Shown here piece after piece: positions 24,483-32,583 of a stretch of 38,583 bases of DNA. A program made the position numbers and the translations under genes. Source of the DNA: Aquimarina acroporae (lineage in GTDB: Bacteria; Bacteroidota; Bacteroidia; Flavobacteriales; Flavobacteriaceae). The notes beneath the pieces are model-generated. The model was not told the DNA's origin, made no database searches, and saw only the letters and a program-made list of their open reading frames with translations. The stretch is from NCBI RefSeq assembly GCF_023195925.1, contig NZ_JALPRE010000027.1, positions 1-38,583 of the forward strand. Reading direction: 5' to 3'. Positions within the stretch are counted from its first letter, which is position 1, and each line of letters begins with the position of its first letter.

Positions 24483-27400
24483 CTAGGAACCAAATTTTTC
24501 CGCATATTCTGTAGGAGTTTTTTTAAAGTGTTTTTTGAAAGCTTTTGAAAAATATTTAGGATCCCTAAATCCAACTTTATAGCCAATTTCGGCTATACTG
24601 CATTCGGTTTGCTCAAGTAATTGTGTAGCTTTTTTCATTCGCATAGAAAGGATAAACTCTTTCGGAGTAAGGTTGGTCCATTCTTTTACCTTAATAAATA
24701 ACATTGTTCTACTCAAACCTAATTCAGAGCAAAATGAGGCGATATCAAAAGAAGGGTTACCAATATGATTTTCTATGATCTTCATTGCTTTATAGAATAG
24801 CTTGTCATCCAGAGATATCAAATTATCGTTCAGTTCAAGCCCCGTATTATTTGCCAATTGTTCCTTTAACCGTTTCTTGGCCCCTAAAAAGTTTTTGATT
24901 ACCAAGAGAAATTCTTTGATATCAAAAGGTTTTTCAAAATACGCATCGGCTCCAGATTCTAAACCTTCAAGCTTGTGTATTTGCAACGACCTCGATGTTA
25001 AGAGTATAATAGGGATATGACTGGTGCGTTCTTCTTCTTTTAATTGTGTGCAGAGCTCAATTCCAGTCATTTTAGGCATTATAACATCACTAATAATGAG
25101 ATTAGGACTATATTTTAAAGCTTTTCGGTATGCATCTTCGCCATCAATGGCATATATAACACCATAAAATTCTTTCAGTAGATCAATAAGATATTGCCTA
25201 AATTGATCATTATCTTCAACTACTAGAATGGTATCTGTTTCTGAAGGAATAAGTATATTCTTAAATTCAGCATCTAAATGATGATCCAGTGATGGTGCCA
25301 TATCTATTATTGTTGGCTCAATTGGATCGTAAGAAGAGGAGCCGGAGATTTCATTATCCTCCAGGTGGTTTCTACCTTTTTTTAATACTACTTCGAATAT
25401 AGAACCTGCACCTTGTTTACTATCTACTGTAATCAATCCTTTATGCAAGTCTATTGCTTTTTTTGCAATGAAAAGACCAATGCCACTTCCTTGGTTAAAA
25501 TGTTTTTGATATTCAATATCGCTGGCTACTTCATAATACTTGTCAAAGATTTTATCAATAAACTGTTTGTTAATACCCTTGCCATTATCTGCTATTTCAA
25601 TAGTTACATGATCTTGATCTTGACTTATTTTGACACGAATGATTCCTCCTTTTTGAGTGTATTTGAAAGCATTTGAAATGATATTAAAAAATACTTTTTC
25701 TAGTTTAGTTTGGTCATAGTACACATGTATATTGTGCTCAATACTTTCAAAAGTATAAGTGTAATTACCTACTTCGGCATATTCTTCAAATGACTTATAT
25801 ATCCCTTCAACAAATTTTACAATGTTTTCGTTTTTGGTGAGAAGTTTGGTATGATGATTTTCAAAAGCCCGAAAATCTAGAAGCTCATTGGTGAGTTTTA
25901 GTAATTGGCTTGCATTCTTTTCTATAACCTGAAGTTTATTAAACACATCTTTATTTCCTTTATAATTCTCGATTACCTGTTGCAATGGCGCCAAAATTAG
26001 TGTTAAAGGTGTTCTGAAGTCGTGCGAAATATTGGTAAAAAACTCAAGTTTAGACTGATTTATTTTCCGCTGCTGTATACGCTCTTGACGTTCTGAGTTT
26101 AATTTATGAGCCAAAATGATTTTGGCTCTCATGTTATTATAAATTACGTATAAAATGAGAGCTATAACGATAACATATAAAATGTAGGCCACTGGTGTTT
26201 TCCATAATGCAGCATCTAGAGTAATAGGTAAAATGGTTGTTGTTTTATTCCAGATATTTTCATTATTCGCTTCTTTAACTTCGAAAATGTAATTTCCAGG
26301 TTTTTGTATGGTGTAAGAGACCTCATGATTATTGGTAAATTTCCAATCATCGTTTAATCCCAAAAGTCGATACGCATATTTGTGATTCGAAGAATTTACA
26401 AAATTGGGTAAAGCAAAATTTATAGAGAAAGAGTTTTGGTTATGATTCAATAAGATTTTGTCTAGATAAGAAATGTTTTCATCAATAGGTTTTCCGTTTA
26501 TTTTAAACTTAGATAAAATTACTTTCTGGTCGAAATTACTTTCTTTAACTTGTTTTGGGTTAAAAAACGAAACTCCTCTTGTTCCTCCAAAATATAGATT
26601 TCCATTACGAGATTTGAGGTATGAATTATTAATAAACTCATTCCCCATGAACCACTCAGATTGGTCATAGATAGTGGACTTTTGTTGTGAAATATTGTAC
26701 TTGACCATTCCTAAATTACAGCCCACCCATAAATTATACTGATCGTCTTCTACAATACTATATGCCGAAGTAATTTTAGAATTTCGTAAATTGAAATCTA
26801 TAGCTTCAAATGTATCTTTATTGAGTTGTAGTACTCCTCTTTCTTTGGTGCCAACAAAGATATCGCCTTTATTATTTTGGAAGAGACTAATAATGTTATA
26901 ACCATAGAAAGTTTTTTGTTCATATAGAAAGTGAAGTATCTCCGGCGATGGAGTATTAAGATCTTTAAACTTAACTTTATTAAGCCCCTTATCAGTTCCA
27001 ATCCACAAATTTTTATCGTCATCGAAAAGCATGGTCCGAATCCTAACATTGGTTATCGAGTGACTTTGCGAATTGGTTATGGTAATTTGATTCATACCAC
27101 CGGTCTTTCGATTGTATATATATACTCCATGACCAAAAGTTCCAAACGCTATACAATGATCCATAGCTTTTATAGCATAAACAGGTTTGTCTTTTAGAAC
27201 GGCATTAATTTTTTCTATAATTATACTCTGGTCAAATGTTTTAGACTCTAAATCATAACGATAAACACCTGATTTAAGCGTTCCTACCCATAATTTGTTT
27301 TTTTGAAGTAAAATAGATTTAATATTTGTATTTATTAGTTGGGTGTTAAGCGATTTTGTAGTCTCTTCATCAGACTTTCCATGACTATAGTTTACTTTAA

Positions 27401-28550
27401 TCCCTTGACCTTCGGTAGCGAAATAAAATTTATCTTGTTGATCTTCAACTATAGAACTCACAACACCTAGATGCAAGGCCAAAGGCCCTCTGATATCATA
27501 AAATGTATTAAAGTTAGTATTGTTAGGGTTCCACATATTAATTCCGCCATAATATGTTCCAATCCACATAGATCCATTGCGATCAAGAAAAATTTCTTTA
27601 ATACTGTTTTTGCTTAGACTTTTAGGGTTTCCTGGTTGGGTAACTACGTTGGTAATGCTTTGATCTTTTTTTATAATGAATAACCCATTATAAGTACCTA
27701 CCCATAAGTTTCCTGAATTATCATATCGTAGTTTTCTTATGTCTTTTTGAGGTATTATATTGGGACTATTTTCTATTTCATTATAGGAATAAAAAATAGA
27801 TTTTTTGATGTTGTACACGAGTAAACCATTATGTTTTGTACCTAGTAATAAATTACCGTTTACATCTTTATTTATGGCTTGAACTTGAATGTTTTTGATA
27901 TTATCACCTATTTTCCAATCAAATTTTTCTACACTAAAATCTTTAGAATTTACTAGGTAAAGACCGTTTGAAGTTCCTATCCAGACCGAATCATTTTTAT
28001 CTTGAAAAATTTCAAGAATAGTACTATTCGAAATTTGAGATTCATTACCTGAAGTATCTGTAATCTCTATAAATTTTGCTTTATCTTTTTGATAGATAAA
28101 TAGACCACTAGAAGTACCCATCCATAGGTGATTAGAATCTATTTCTTTAATAGTTCTAGTTGAAAAATGCTGATTGGTATTCTTTTCGGTGCTGTAAAAA
28201 TACCGTGTAAACTTTTGTTCCTTGGGAGAAAAACGATTTAACCCATTATAAGTGCCGACCCAAATGTTACCTTCAGAATCTTCAAGAATTGATAAAATAT
28301 CGTTGTTACTAAGAGTTGTACTATCATTAGGTGAAGTTCTATAAACTGTGATTTCTTCTCCATTATATTTATTAAGCCCGTCTCGAGTGCCAATCCAGAT
28401 TTGCCCAAGCCGATCTTGTTCTACAGCCAATACGGTACTTTGAGATAAACCCTCAGATACAGAAAGATGAATAAAATTATTGAAATTATATTCTTGAGAA
28501 ATAGCAAAAAAATGAATTACCCATACTAGTATGCTAATATTGTATTTCAT
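24483..28550 (-). CDS. Hybrid two-component system sensor/regulator (HTCS)
   Basis: 1355 aa, one-protein signalling system typical of Bacteroidota polysaccharide-utilisation loci. A signal peptide (MKYNISILVWVIHFFAIS) is followed by two seven-bladed propellers of Reg_prop repeats (many GNLWVGTYNGL-like units) to about 690. A Y_Y_Y domain spans about 701-770, and a membrane helix about 785-805. The kinase has HisKA His843 in NISHDFRTPLTL and HATPase motifs NIISNAFKYTQKGG, IADNGKGI and GSGIGLFIAK. The receiver has Asp1155 in SDVIMPKMTG and Lys in YFEKPFD. A C-terminal AraC-type HTH (about 1245-1355; SIAEIGYKVGFRDPKYFSKAFKKHF) completes the protein. All catalytic positions look intact. Such proteins bind an oligosaccharide in the periplasm and activate adjacent enzyme genes; the exoenzyme operon starts 600 bp away, divergently, and is the obvious target. 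Confidence 0.95.
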   Translation of the reverse strand: MKYNISILVWVIHFFAISQEYNFNNFIHLSVSEGLSQSTVLAVEQDRLGQIWIGTRDGLNKYNGEEITVYRTSPNDSTTLSNNDILSILEDSEGNIWVGTYNGLNRFSPKEQKFTRYFYSTEKNTNQHFSTRTIKEIDSNHLWMGTSSGLFIYQKDKAKFIEITDTSGNESQISNSTILEIFQDKNDSVWIGTSNGLYLVNSKDFSVEKFDWKIGDNIKNIQVQAINKDVNGNLLLGTKHNGLLVYNIKKSIFYSYNEIENSPNIIPQKDIRKLRYDNSGNLWVGTYNGLFIIKKDQSITNVVTQPGNPKSLSKNSIKEIFLDRNGSMWIGTYYGGINMWNPNNTNFNTFYDIRGPLALHLGVVSSIVEDQQDKFYFATEGQGIKVNYSHGKSDEETTKSLNTQLINTNIKSILLQKNKLWVGTLKSGVYRYDLESKTFDQSIIIEKINAVLKDKPVYAIKAMDHCIAFGTFGHGVYIYNRKTGGMNQITITNSQSHSITNVRIRTMLFDDDKNLWIGTDKGLNKVKFKDLNTPSPEILHFLYEQKTFYGYNIISLFQNNKGDIFVGTKERGVLQLNKDTFEAIDFNLRNSKITSAYSIVEDDQYNLWVGCNLGMVKYNISQQKSTIYDQSEWFMGNEFINNSYLKSRNGNLYFGGTRGVSFFNPKQVKESNFDQKVILSKFKINGKPIDENISYLDKILLNHNQNSFSINFALPNFVNSSNHKYAYRLLGLNDDWKFTNNHEVSYTIQKPGNYIFEVKEANNENIWNKTTTILPITLDAALWKTPVAYILYVIVIALILYVIYNNMRAKIILAHKLNSERQERIQQRKINQSKLEFFTNISHDFRTPLTLILAPLQQVIENYKGNKDVFNKLQVIEKNASQLLKLTNELLDFRAFENHHTKLLTKNENIVKFVEGIYKSFEEYAEVGNYTYTFESIEHNIHVYYDQTKLEKVFFNIISNAFKYTQKGGIIRVKISQDQDHVTIEIADNGKGINKQFIDKIFDKYYEVASDIEYQKHFNQGSGIGLFIAKKAIDLHKGLITVDSKQGAGSIFEVVLKKGRNHLEDNEISGSSSYDPIEPTIIDMAPSLDHHLDAEFKNILIPSETDTILVVEDNDQFRQYLIDLLKEFYGVIYAIDGEDAYRKALKYSPNLIISDVIMPKMTGIELCTQLKEEERTSHIPIILLTSRSLQIHKLEGLESGADAYFEKPFDIKEFLLVIKNFLGAKKRLKEQLANNTGLELNDNLISLDDKLFYKAMKIIENHIGNPSFDIASFCSELGLSRTMLFIKVKEWTNLTPKEFILSMRMKKATQLLEQTECSIAEIGYKVGFRDPKYFSKAFKKHFKKTPTEYAEKFGS

Positions 28551-28725
28551 TAAAATTGGGGTGATTGGTTAAAGAACTTTCTAAAAATAACGCTAAAAAC
28601 GTATAATATTATTATCGCACTTGACAGTATTTTTGATATAAAGATAAAATATACTTAAATACTGCTGTAGTTTTTCTGTATTTTATTTCACTATTTAATC
28701 ATTGATAATCAGTTGTTTGTACTTT

Positions 28726-28735
28726 TTTACCCCTA
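28726..28735 (+). promoter_or_regulatory. TTTACCCCTA word, first copy upstream of exoenzymes
   Basis: Sense-oriented TTTACCCCTA inside a longer T-run, six bases after a TTTG. The second copy lies 69 bp downstream, also six bases after a TTTG, so the extended unit TTTG-N6-TTTACCCCTA is repeated. It is a candidate site for the adjacent HTCS. Confidence 0.45.
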
Positions 28736-28784
28736 TAATCGGACTTACAGATCAATTAGAATGATTAATATTGAATTGTCAAAT

Positions 28785-28816
28785 TTTGATCTTATTTACC
28801 CCTAGTGATTTATTTG
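28785..28816 (+). promoter_or_regulatory. Candidate Bacteroidota promoter of the exoenzyme operon
   Basis: TTTG (28785-28788) and TTTATTTG (28809-28816) are separated by 20 bases. This matches the Bacteroidota -33 TTTG / -7 TANNTTTG arrangement with one mismatch. The second TTTACCCCTA word (28795-28804) lies in the spacer, which is odd for an activator site. The 5' leader would then be over 320 bases long. Confidence 0.3.
28795..28804 (+). promoter_or_regulatory. TTTACCCCTA word, second copy upstream of exoenzymes
   Basis: An exact second copy of the ten-base word, in the same orientation and with the same six-base distance from a preceding TTTG as the copy at 28726. Its 69-bp spacing from that copy is about 6.6 helical turns. 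Confidence 0.45.
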
Positions 28817-28884
28817 ATAAAAGGTACTAGACAGAATAATTGGGAAAGATTAGTAATAACGTAAAACACTTAAACATTTAATTT

Positions 28885-28935
28885 ATGAAAACTATTTACG
28901 CCCTGAAATCTGTAACGAAATATTACACGATATAA
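28885..28935 (+). other. 16-codon mini-ORF, leader peptide or gene remnant
   Basis: ATG after AACATTTAATTT, a context typical of Bacteroidota gene starts, opens MKTIYALKSVTKYYTI and then stops. The sequence has the charged-then-hydrophobic look of the first residues of an exported protein. It may be the stub of a lost gene or a short upstream ORF in the exoenzyme leader. Weak evidence. Confidence 0.2.
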
Positions 28936-29010
28936 CAGAAATCTCTTGTTTGCCTAAAAGATCCAGTTTCCTCTTTCATGATCTAAGGCAATCATTTTTT
29001 ACATAATGAA

Positions 29011-29056
29011 AATACCAACCGATGCACATAGTGTGTGACCGGGAGCAAATGGTATT
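29011..29056 (+). promoter_or_regulatory. Possible hairpin in the exoenzyme leader
   Basis: AATACCA (29011-29017) pairs with TGGTATT (29050-29056), and inside lies CACA-TAG-TGTG (29025-29035). Together they could fold into a two-part hairpin about 90 bases before the GH5 start codon. No downstream T-run, so not a terminator. Confidence 0.25.
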
Positions 29057-29148
29057 TGAACTCGTCAAGAGTAACTTCTTAGTTTATCTGGGGTTATTTG
29101 TTGGCGTCATGAATAATAACTTAACACAAATCACAAACTTAAAGTATC

Positions 29149-32100
29149 ATGAAAATGAGAGTAAATTACCATTATGGTTTAAAACGACTATGCATGGGGG
29201 TCTTACTGTTTGCCTTTACCGCTAGTGCCCAAACAGTAGTACAAAAACATGGAAGATTACGAGTTAATGGAAACAAAATTGTTAATAAAGATAATGTTCC
29301 TGTAAGCCTAGCAGGGAATAGTTTATTTTGGAGTAATGCTGGAGATACATCAGACTTTTACACCGCTGAAACCGTAGAACACGTAGCGCAAAACTGGAAT
29401 AGCTCAATTATTAGAGCAGCTATGGGAGTAAAGGAAGATTGGGATGGTGGAAGAGGATATATTGATAGTCCAGCTGCACAAACTGTAAAAATTAGAAAGA
29501 TAATTGATGCTGCAATTGATCAAGGTATTTACGTAATTGTAGATTGGCATACTCATGAAGCCGAAAAATATACTCAAGAAGCTGCCGATTTTTTTAAAGA
29601 AATGGCAAGCTTATATGGTGATACCCCCAATATTATCTATGAAGTATATAATGAACCTATTGGTCAGTCCTGGTCACAAGTAAAAAATTATGCCAATACG
29701 GTTATTGCGGCTATTAGATCTGAAGACCCTGATAATTTGATTGTAGTAGGATCACCAACTTGGTCGCAAGCGGTAGATACTGCTTCAAATGACCCAATTA
29801 ATGATGTAAATACAGCATATACCTTACATTTTTATGCAGGGACGCATTCACAAGGCCTTCGAAATAGAGCACAAACTGCCCTGAACAATGGTGTAGCTTT
29901 ATTTGTAACCGAATGGGGAGCTGTAGATGCTAGTGGCGATGGTGGCATAGCCACTGCCGAAACAGAACAATGGATGCAGTTTCTTAAAGATAAAGAGATT
30001 AGCCATGTGACCTGGTCTATAAGTGATAAACCTAGTAATACAGATCCTTCAAGAACAGAAGGTTCTTCAAAAGTGCAACTAGGAAAAGGGGTAAACGGAT
30101 TAGTTAATGATGAATTAACCGAATACGGAATATTTGTAAAAGATATTGTAGAGAATTGGTCTGAGAATTCCAATCCTCCTTCAGGAACCATAGAATGTAA
30201 TACTGTAGATTGTATTATAGAAGCTATGAAAAATGCTCAACCTGGAGACGAAATCATAGTAGCCTCAGGAACATACACAGCAACAGATAAGTTTAACTAT
30301 GGAAATAAAGCAACTAGATTTGGTTCAGATAAAAATGGAACTTCATCAAAACCAATTATACTTAGAGCTAAAAACCCTTCGAACCCACCAATTTTAAAAG
30401 GAGTTAACGGAACCTACGATGGGTACGTAATGTTTATTCTTGGAGATTACTGGATTCTTAAAGACTTAATTCTTGAAGAAGGATCAAAAGGAATTGTTTT
30501 TGACAATGCCAACCACGGTAGAATAGAAAATGTTGTAGTTCGTGAATTAGGAGAAGAAGGAATTCATCTTAGAGATGGGTCAAGTAACAATTTGGTGAAA
30601 AATTGTAGGGTATATAACGTGGGAATTAAGAAACCAGGAATTGGTGAAGGACTATATGTCGGATCAGATAAAGGACAGCATGAAAGTGCTGGACAAGCAG
30701 GAAATATTTTCGATAACAAGTACAACCCAAGATGTGATAATAACACTATAGAGGATTGTATCATTGGTCCAAATGTAACAGCCGAAGGAGCAGATATTAA
30801 AGAAGGAACCAAAAATACGATCATTCGTAATTGTACATTTTCCGCCCAAGGATTATCAGGAGAAAATAGTGCAGATGCCTTTATCGATTTAAAAGGAGCA
30901 TATGGATTTGTATATAATAACACTTTCAATAGAGACGGTTCTACAATCCTTAATGCCGGAGTAGATTTTCTAGATCGTGGTACAGGATTCAATACAGGGT
31001 TCAGAAATGCAATTTTTGATAATACGTTCAACTTAGGTAGTAGAGCCAACGAAATCCCAACAGCACGTAAAAAACAAGGAAATCCTTCAGAAATTCATGT
31101 TTGGAATAACTCCAGGAATCCAGATTCGCCAGATTTCCCAGTGAGCGACGGAACCACAAACTTTGTTACTGAGTCTTGTCCTAGTTGGAATATTGTTCCT
31201 TGTGAAGGAGGTGGAGAAAATCAAACTCCAAGCATTTCTTTTGCATCACCATCTGGAGATATTTCTTTAAACGAAGGATATACCAGTTTTGAAGTCACCG
31301 TTAACGCATCTGATGCTGATGGATCGATTAGCAATGTAAAATTGTATGTTGATGGTAATTTAATTCGCCAGGAAGATGAAGCTCCATATACTTGGGGTCG
31401 GGGAGAAAACGCTGGTGAACTTCTTGGGTTAGCTGTAGGACAACATACCCTTAAAGCTGAAGCTACAGATAATGATAATGCAGTGAGTAGTGCTACTATT
31501 ATAGTAACTGTAGAAGGAAATGATCCTGTAAATCAATCGCCAACAGTATCCTTTTTATCTCCTTCAGGTAATTTAACGGTAGACGAAGGATATAGCCTCT
31601 ATGTGAGTGTAAATGCTTCAGATAGCGATGGAAGTATAAACAATGTCAAACTTTATATTGACAACACATTTATAAGACAGGAAAATTTTGATCCATACGA
31701 GTGGGGGCACGCAACGTCACCAAATCCTGATGAAGTAAATAATTTACCTGCCGGAACCTATACGTTTAAAGCCATAGCCACAGATAATGAAGGCGCAACT
31801 TCAGAAACTACATTTATACTTACTGTTTCTGGTGGAGATACCGGAGGAGGAGATAATTGCACTTTTGGAACCCCATTAAATAGCGCCTTACCCGCGTTTG
31901 ATCAAATTTCATTCTCCAATGTTCATGTACTAGGAAATGGAGGACCAGATGTTTCAAACTTTAGACGTTTTAGGATCAATTGGAATCCTCAATATAATGG
32001 GCTATATCAATTTGCTATCAATACCAATAATGGAGTCCCCAATTGGTATATAGATTTGAGAAATTCTATGAGTTATAGTTTTAATACTGCAAGTCCAGAA

Positions 32101-32505
32101 TTAACCTTGTCAAATTCTGGGTTACCAGGTTGGGATGGTTCATATTGGGTCGCTAAAGATGGAGCAAACTTCGTTATGGTTTCAAAAAATGGAAGCTACG
32201 CACTATACTTTAGCAATTCAGAAATTGCACCTTTTTGCGCTAGTAAATCTCCAGAATTAACCCTGGAAGAAAAACCAATTAAGTTATTTCCAAATCCTGT
32301 AGAAGATCAAATGATTTACATAAATGATCTTCCTGAAAAAGCTTCTGTATTACAGGTAATAGATATGAGAGGTAAGGTGATTATTACCAAAAATCTAAAT
32401 GGTAGTTCACCTCAAATAGATGTGTCCGATTTAGAATCAGGAATGTACATTCTAACTGTGAAAGGAATAAGATATAAAAACTCAACATTATTCACGAAGC
32501 ATTAG
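29149..32505 (+). CDS. Secreted GH5 glycosidase fused to beta-helix domain, T9SS cargo
   Basis: 1118 aa. The signal peptide ends near TASAQ (about 28). Residues 30-335 are GH5, closest in pattern to subfamily GH5_2 endo-beta-1,4-glucanases, with intact acid/base Glu169 (YNEP) and nucleophile Glu255 (TEWGAVD). Residues about 345-685 form a right-handed beta-helix (AQPGDEIIVASGTYTA, then NTIEDC and NNTFN rungs), a fold of pectate-lyase-like enzymes; its activity is unknown. Two Big_7-like Ig linkers (about 690-890) follow, then an unrecognised module starting CTFGTP (about 904-1035) shared with the next gene. A type A T9SS sorting domain (KLFPNPVEDQM to the end, SGMYILTV) closes the protein. 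It is the first gene of the exoenzyme operon and divergent from the HTCS. It probably cuts a beta-1,4-glucan-containing polymer outside the cell. Confidence 0.92.
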   Translation: MKMRVNYHYGLKRLCMGVLLFAFTASAQTVVQKHGRLRVNGNKIVNKDNVPVSLAGNSLFWSNAGDTSDFYTAETVEHVAQNWNSSIIRAAMGVKEDWDGGRGYIDSPAAQTVKIRKIIDAAIDQGIYVIVDWHTHEAEKYTQEAADFFKEMASLYGDTPNIIYEVYNEPIGQSWSQVKNYANTVIAAIRSEDPDNLIVVGSPTWSQAVDTASNDPINDVNTAYTLHFYAGTHSQGLRNRAQTALNNGVALFVTEWGAVDASGDGGIATAETEQWMQFLKDKEISHVTWSISDKPSNTDPSRTEGSSKVQLGKGVNGLVNDELTEYGIFVKDIVENWSENSNPPSGTIECNTVDCIIEAMKNAQPGDEIIVASGTYTATDKFNYGNKATRFGSDKNGTSSKPIILRAKNPSNPPILKGVNGTYDGYVMFILGDYWILKDLILEEGSKGIVFDNANHGRIENVVVRELGEEGIHLRDGSSNNLVKNCRVYNVGIKKPGIGEGLYVGSDKGQHESAGQAGNIFDNKYNPRCDNNTIEDCIIGPNVTAEGADIKEGTKNTIIRNCTFSAQGLSGENSADAFIDLKGAYGFVYNNTFNRDGSTILNAGVDFLDRGTGFNTGFRNAIFDNTFNLGSRANEIPTARKKQGNPSEIHVWNNSRNPDSPDFPVSDGTTNFVTESCPSWNIVPCEGGGENQTPSISFASPSGDISLNEGYTSFEVTVNASDADGSISNVKLYVDGNLIRQEDEAPYTWGRGENAGELLGLAVGQHTLKAEATDNDNAVSSATIIVTVEGNDPVNQSPTVSFLSPSGNLTVDEGYSLYVSVNASDSDGSINNVKLYIDNTFIRQENFDPYEWGHATSPNPDEVNNLPAGTYTFKAIATDNEGATSETTFILTVSGGDTGGGDNCTFGTPLNSALPAFDQISFSNVHVLGNGGPDVSNFRRFRINWNPQYNGLYQFAINTNNGVPNWYIDLRNSMSYSFNTASPELTLSNSGLPGWDGSYWVAKDGANFVMVSKNGSYALYFSNSEIAPFCASKSPELTLEEKPIKLFPNPVEDQMIYINDLPEKASVLQVIDMRGKVIITKNLNGSSPQIDVSDLESGMYILTVKGIRYKNSTLFTKH

Positions 32506-32526
32506 TAGATGCAATGTTTATGCAGC

Positions 32527-32558
32527 GTCATCGGGTGATATAGGGGTCGCCCGGTGAC
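32527..32558 (+). other. Intercistronic hairpin
   Basis: GTCATCGGG (32527-32535) pairs with CCCGGTGAC (32550-32558) with one G-T wobble around a 14-base loop, in the 78-bp gap between the first two exoenzyme genes. No clear T-run follows, so it more likely sets mRNA stability or partial attenuation than full termination. Confidence 0.45.
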
Positions 32559-32583
32559 TTATTAATCAAAAAATTTAGAAACA

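Larger units (their letters stand above)
28551..29148. other. Long intergenic region before the exoenzyme operon
   Basis: This 598-bp stretch separates the divergent HTCS and GH5 genes. It contains two sense-oriented TTTACCCCTA words 69 bp apart, a promoter-like TTTG/TTTATTTG pair around the second word, a 16-codon mini-ORF and a possible hairpin near the GH5 start. No full gene is evident. The 67-codon ORF 29022-29225 overlaps the GH5 start in another frame and looks spurious. Confidence 0.6.

Noticed and set aside
29022..29225. 67-codon plus-strand ORF overlapping the GH5 start
   Set aside because: It runs in another frame across the GH5 signal peptide and has no domain; the GH5 frame is clearly the real one.
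30564..31049. 161-codon minus-strand ORF inside the GH5/beta-helix gene
   Set aside because: Antisense to a well-supported beta-helix coding region; Leu/Ser/Pro-rich shadow composition.
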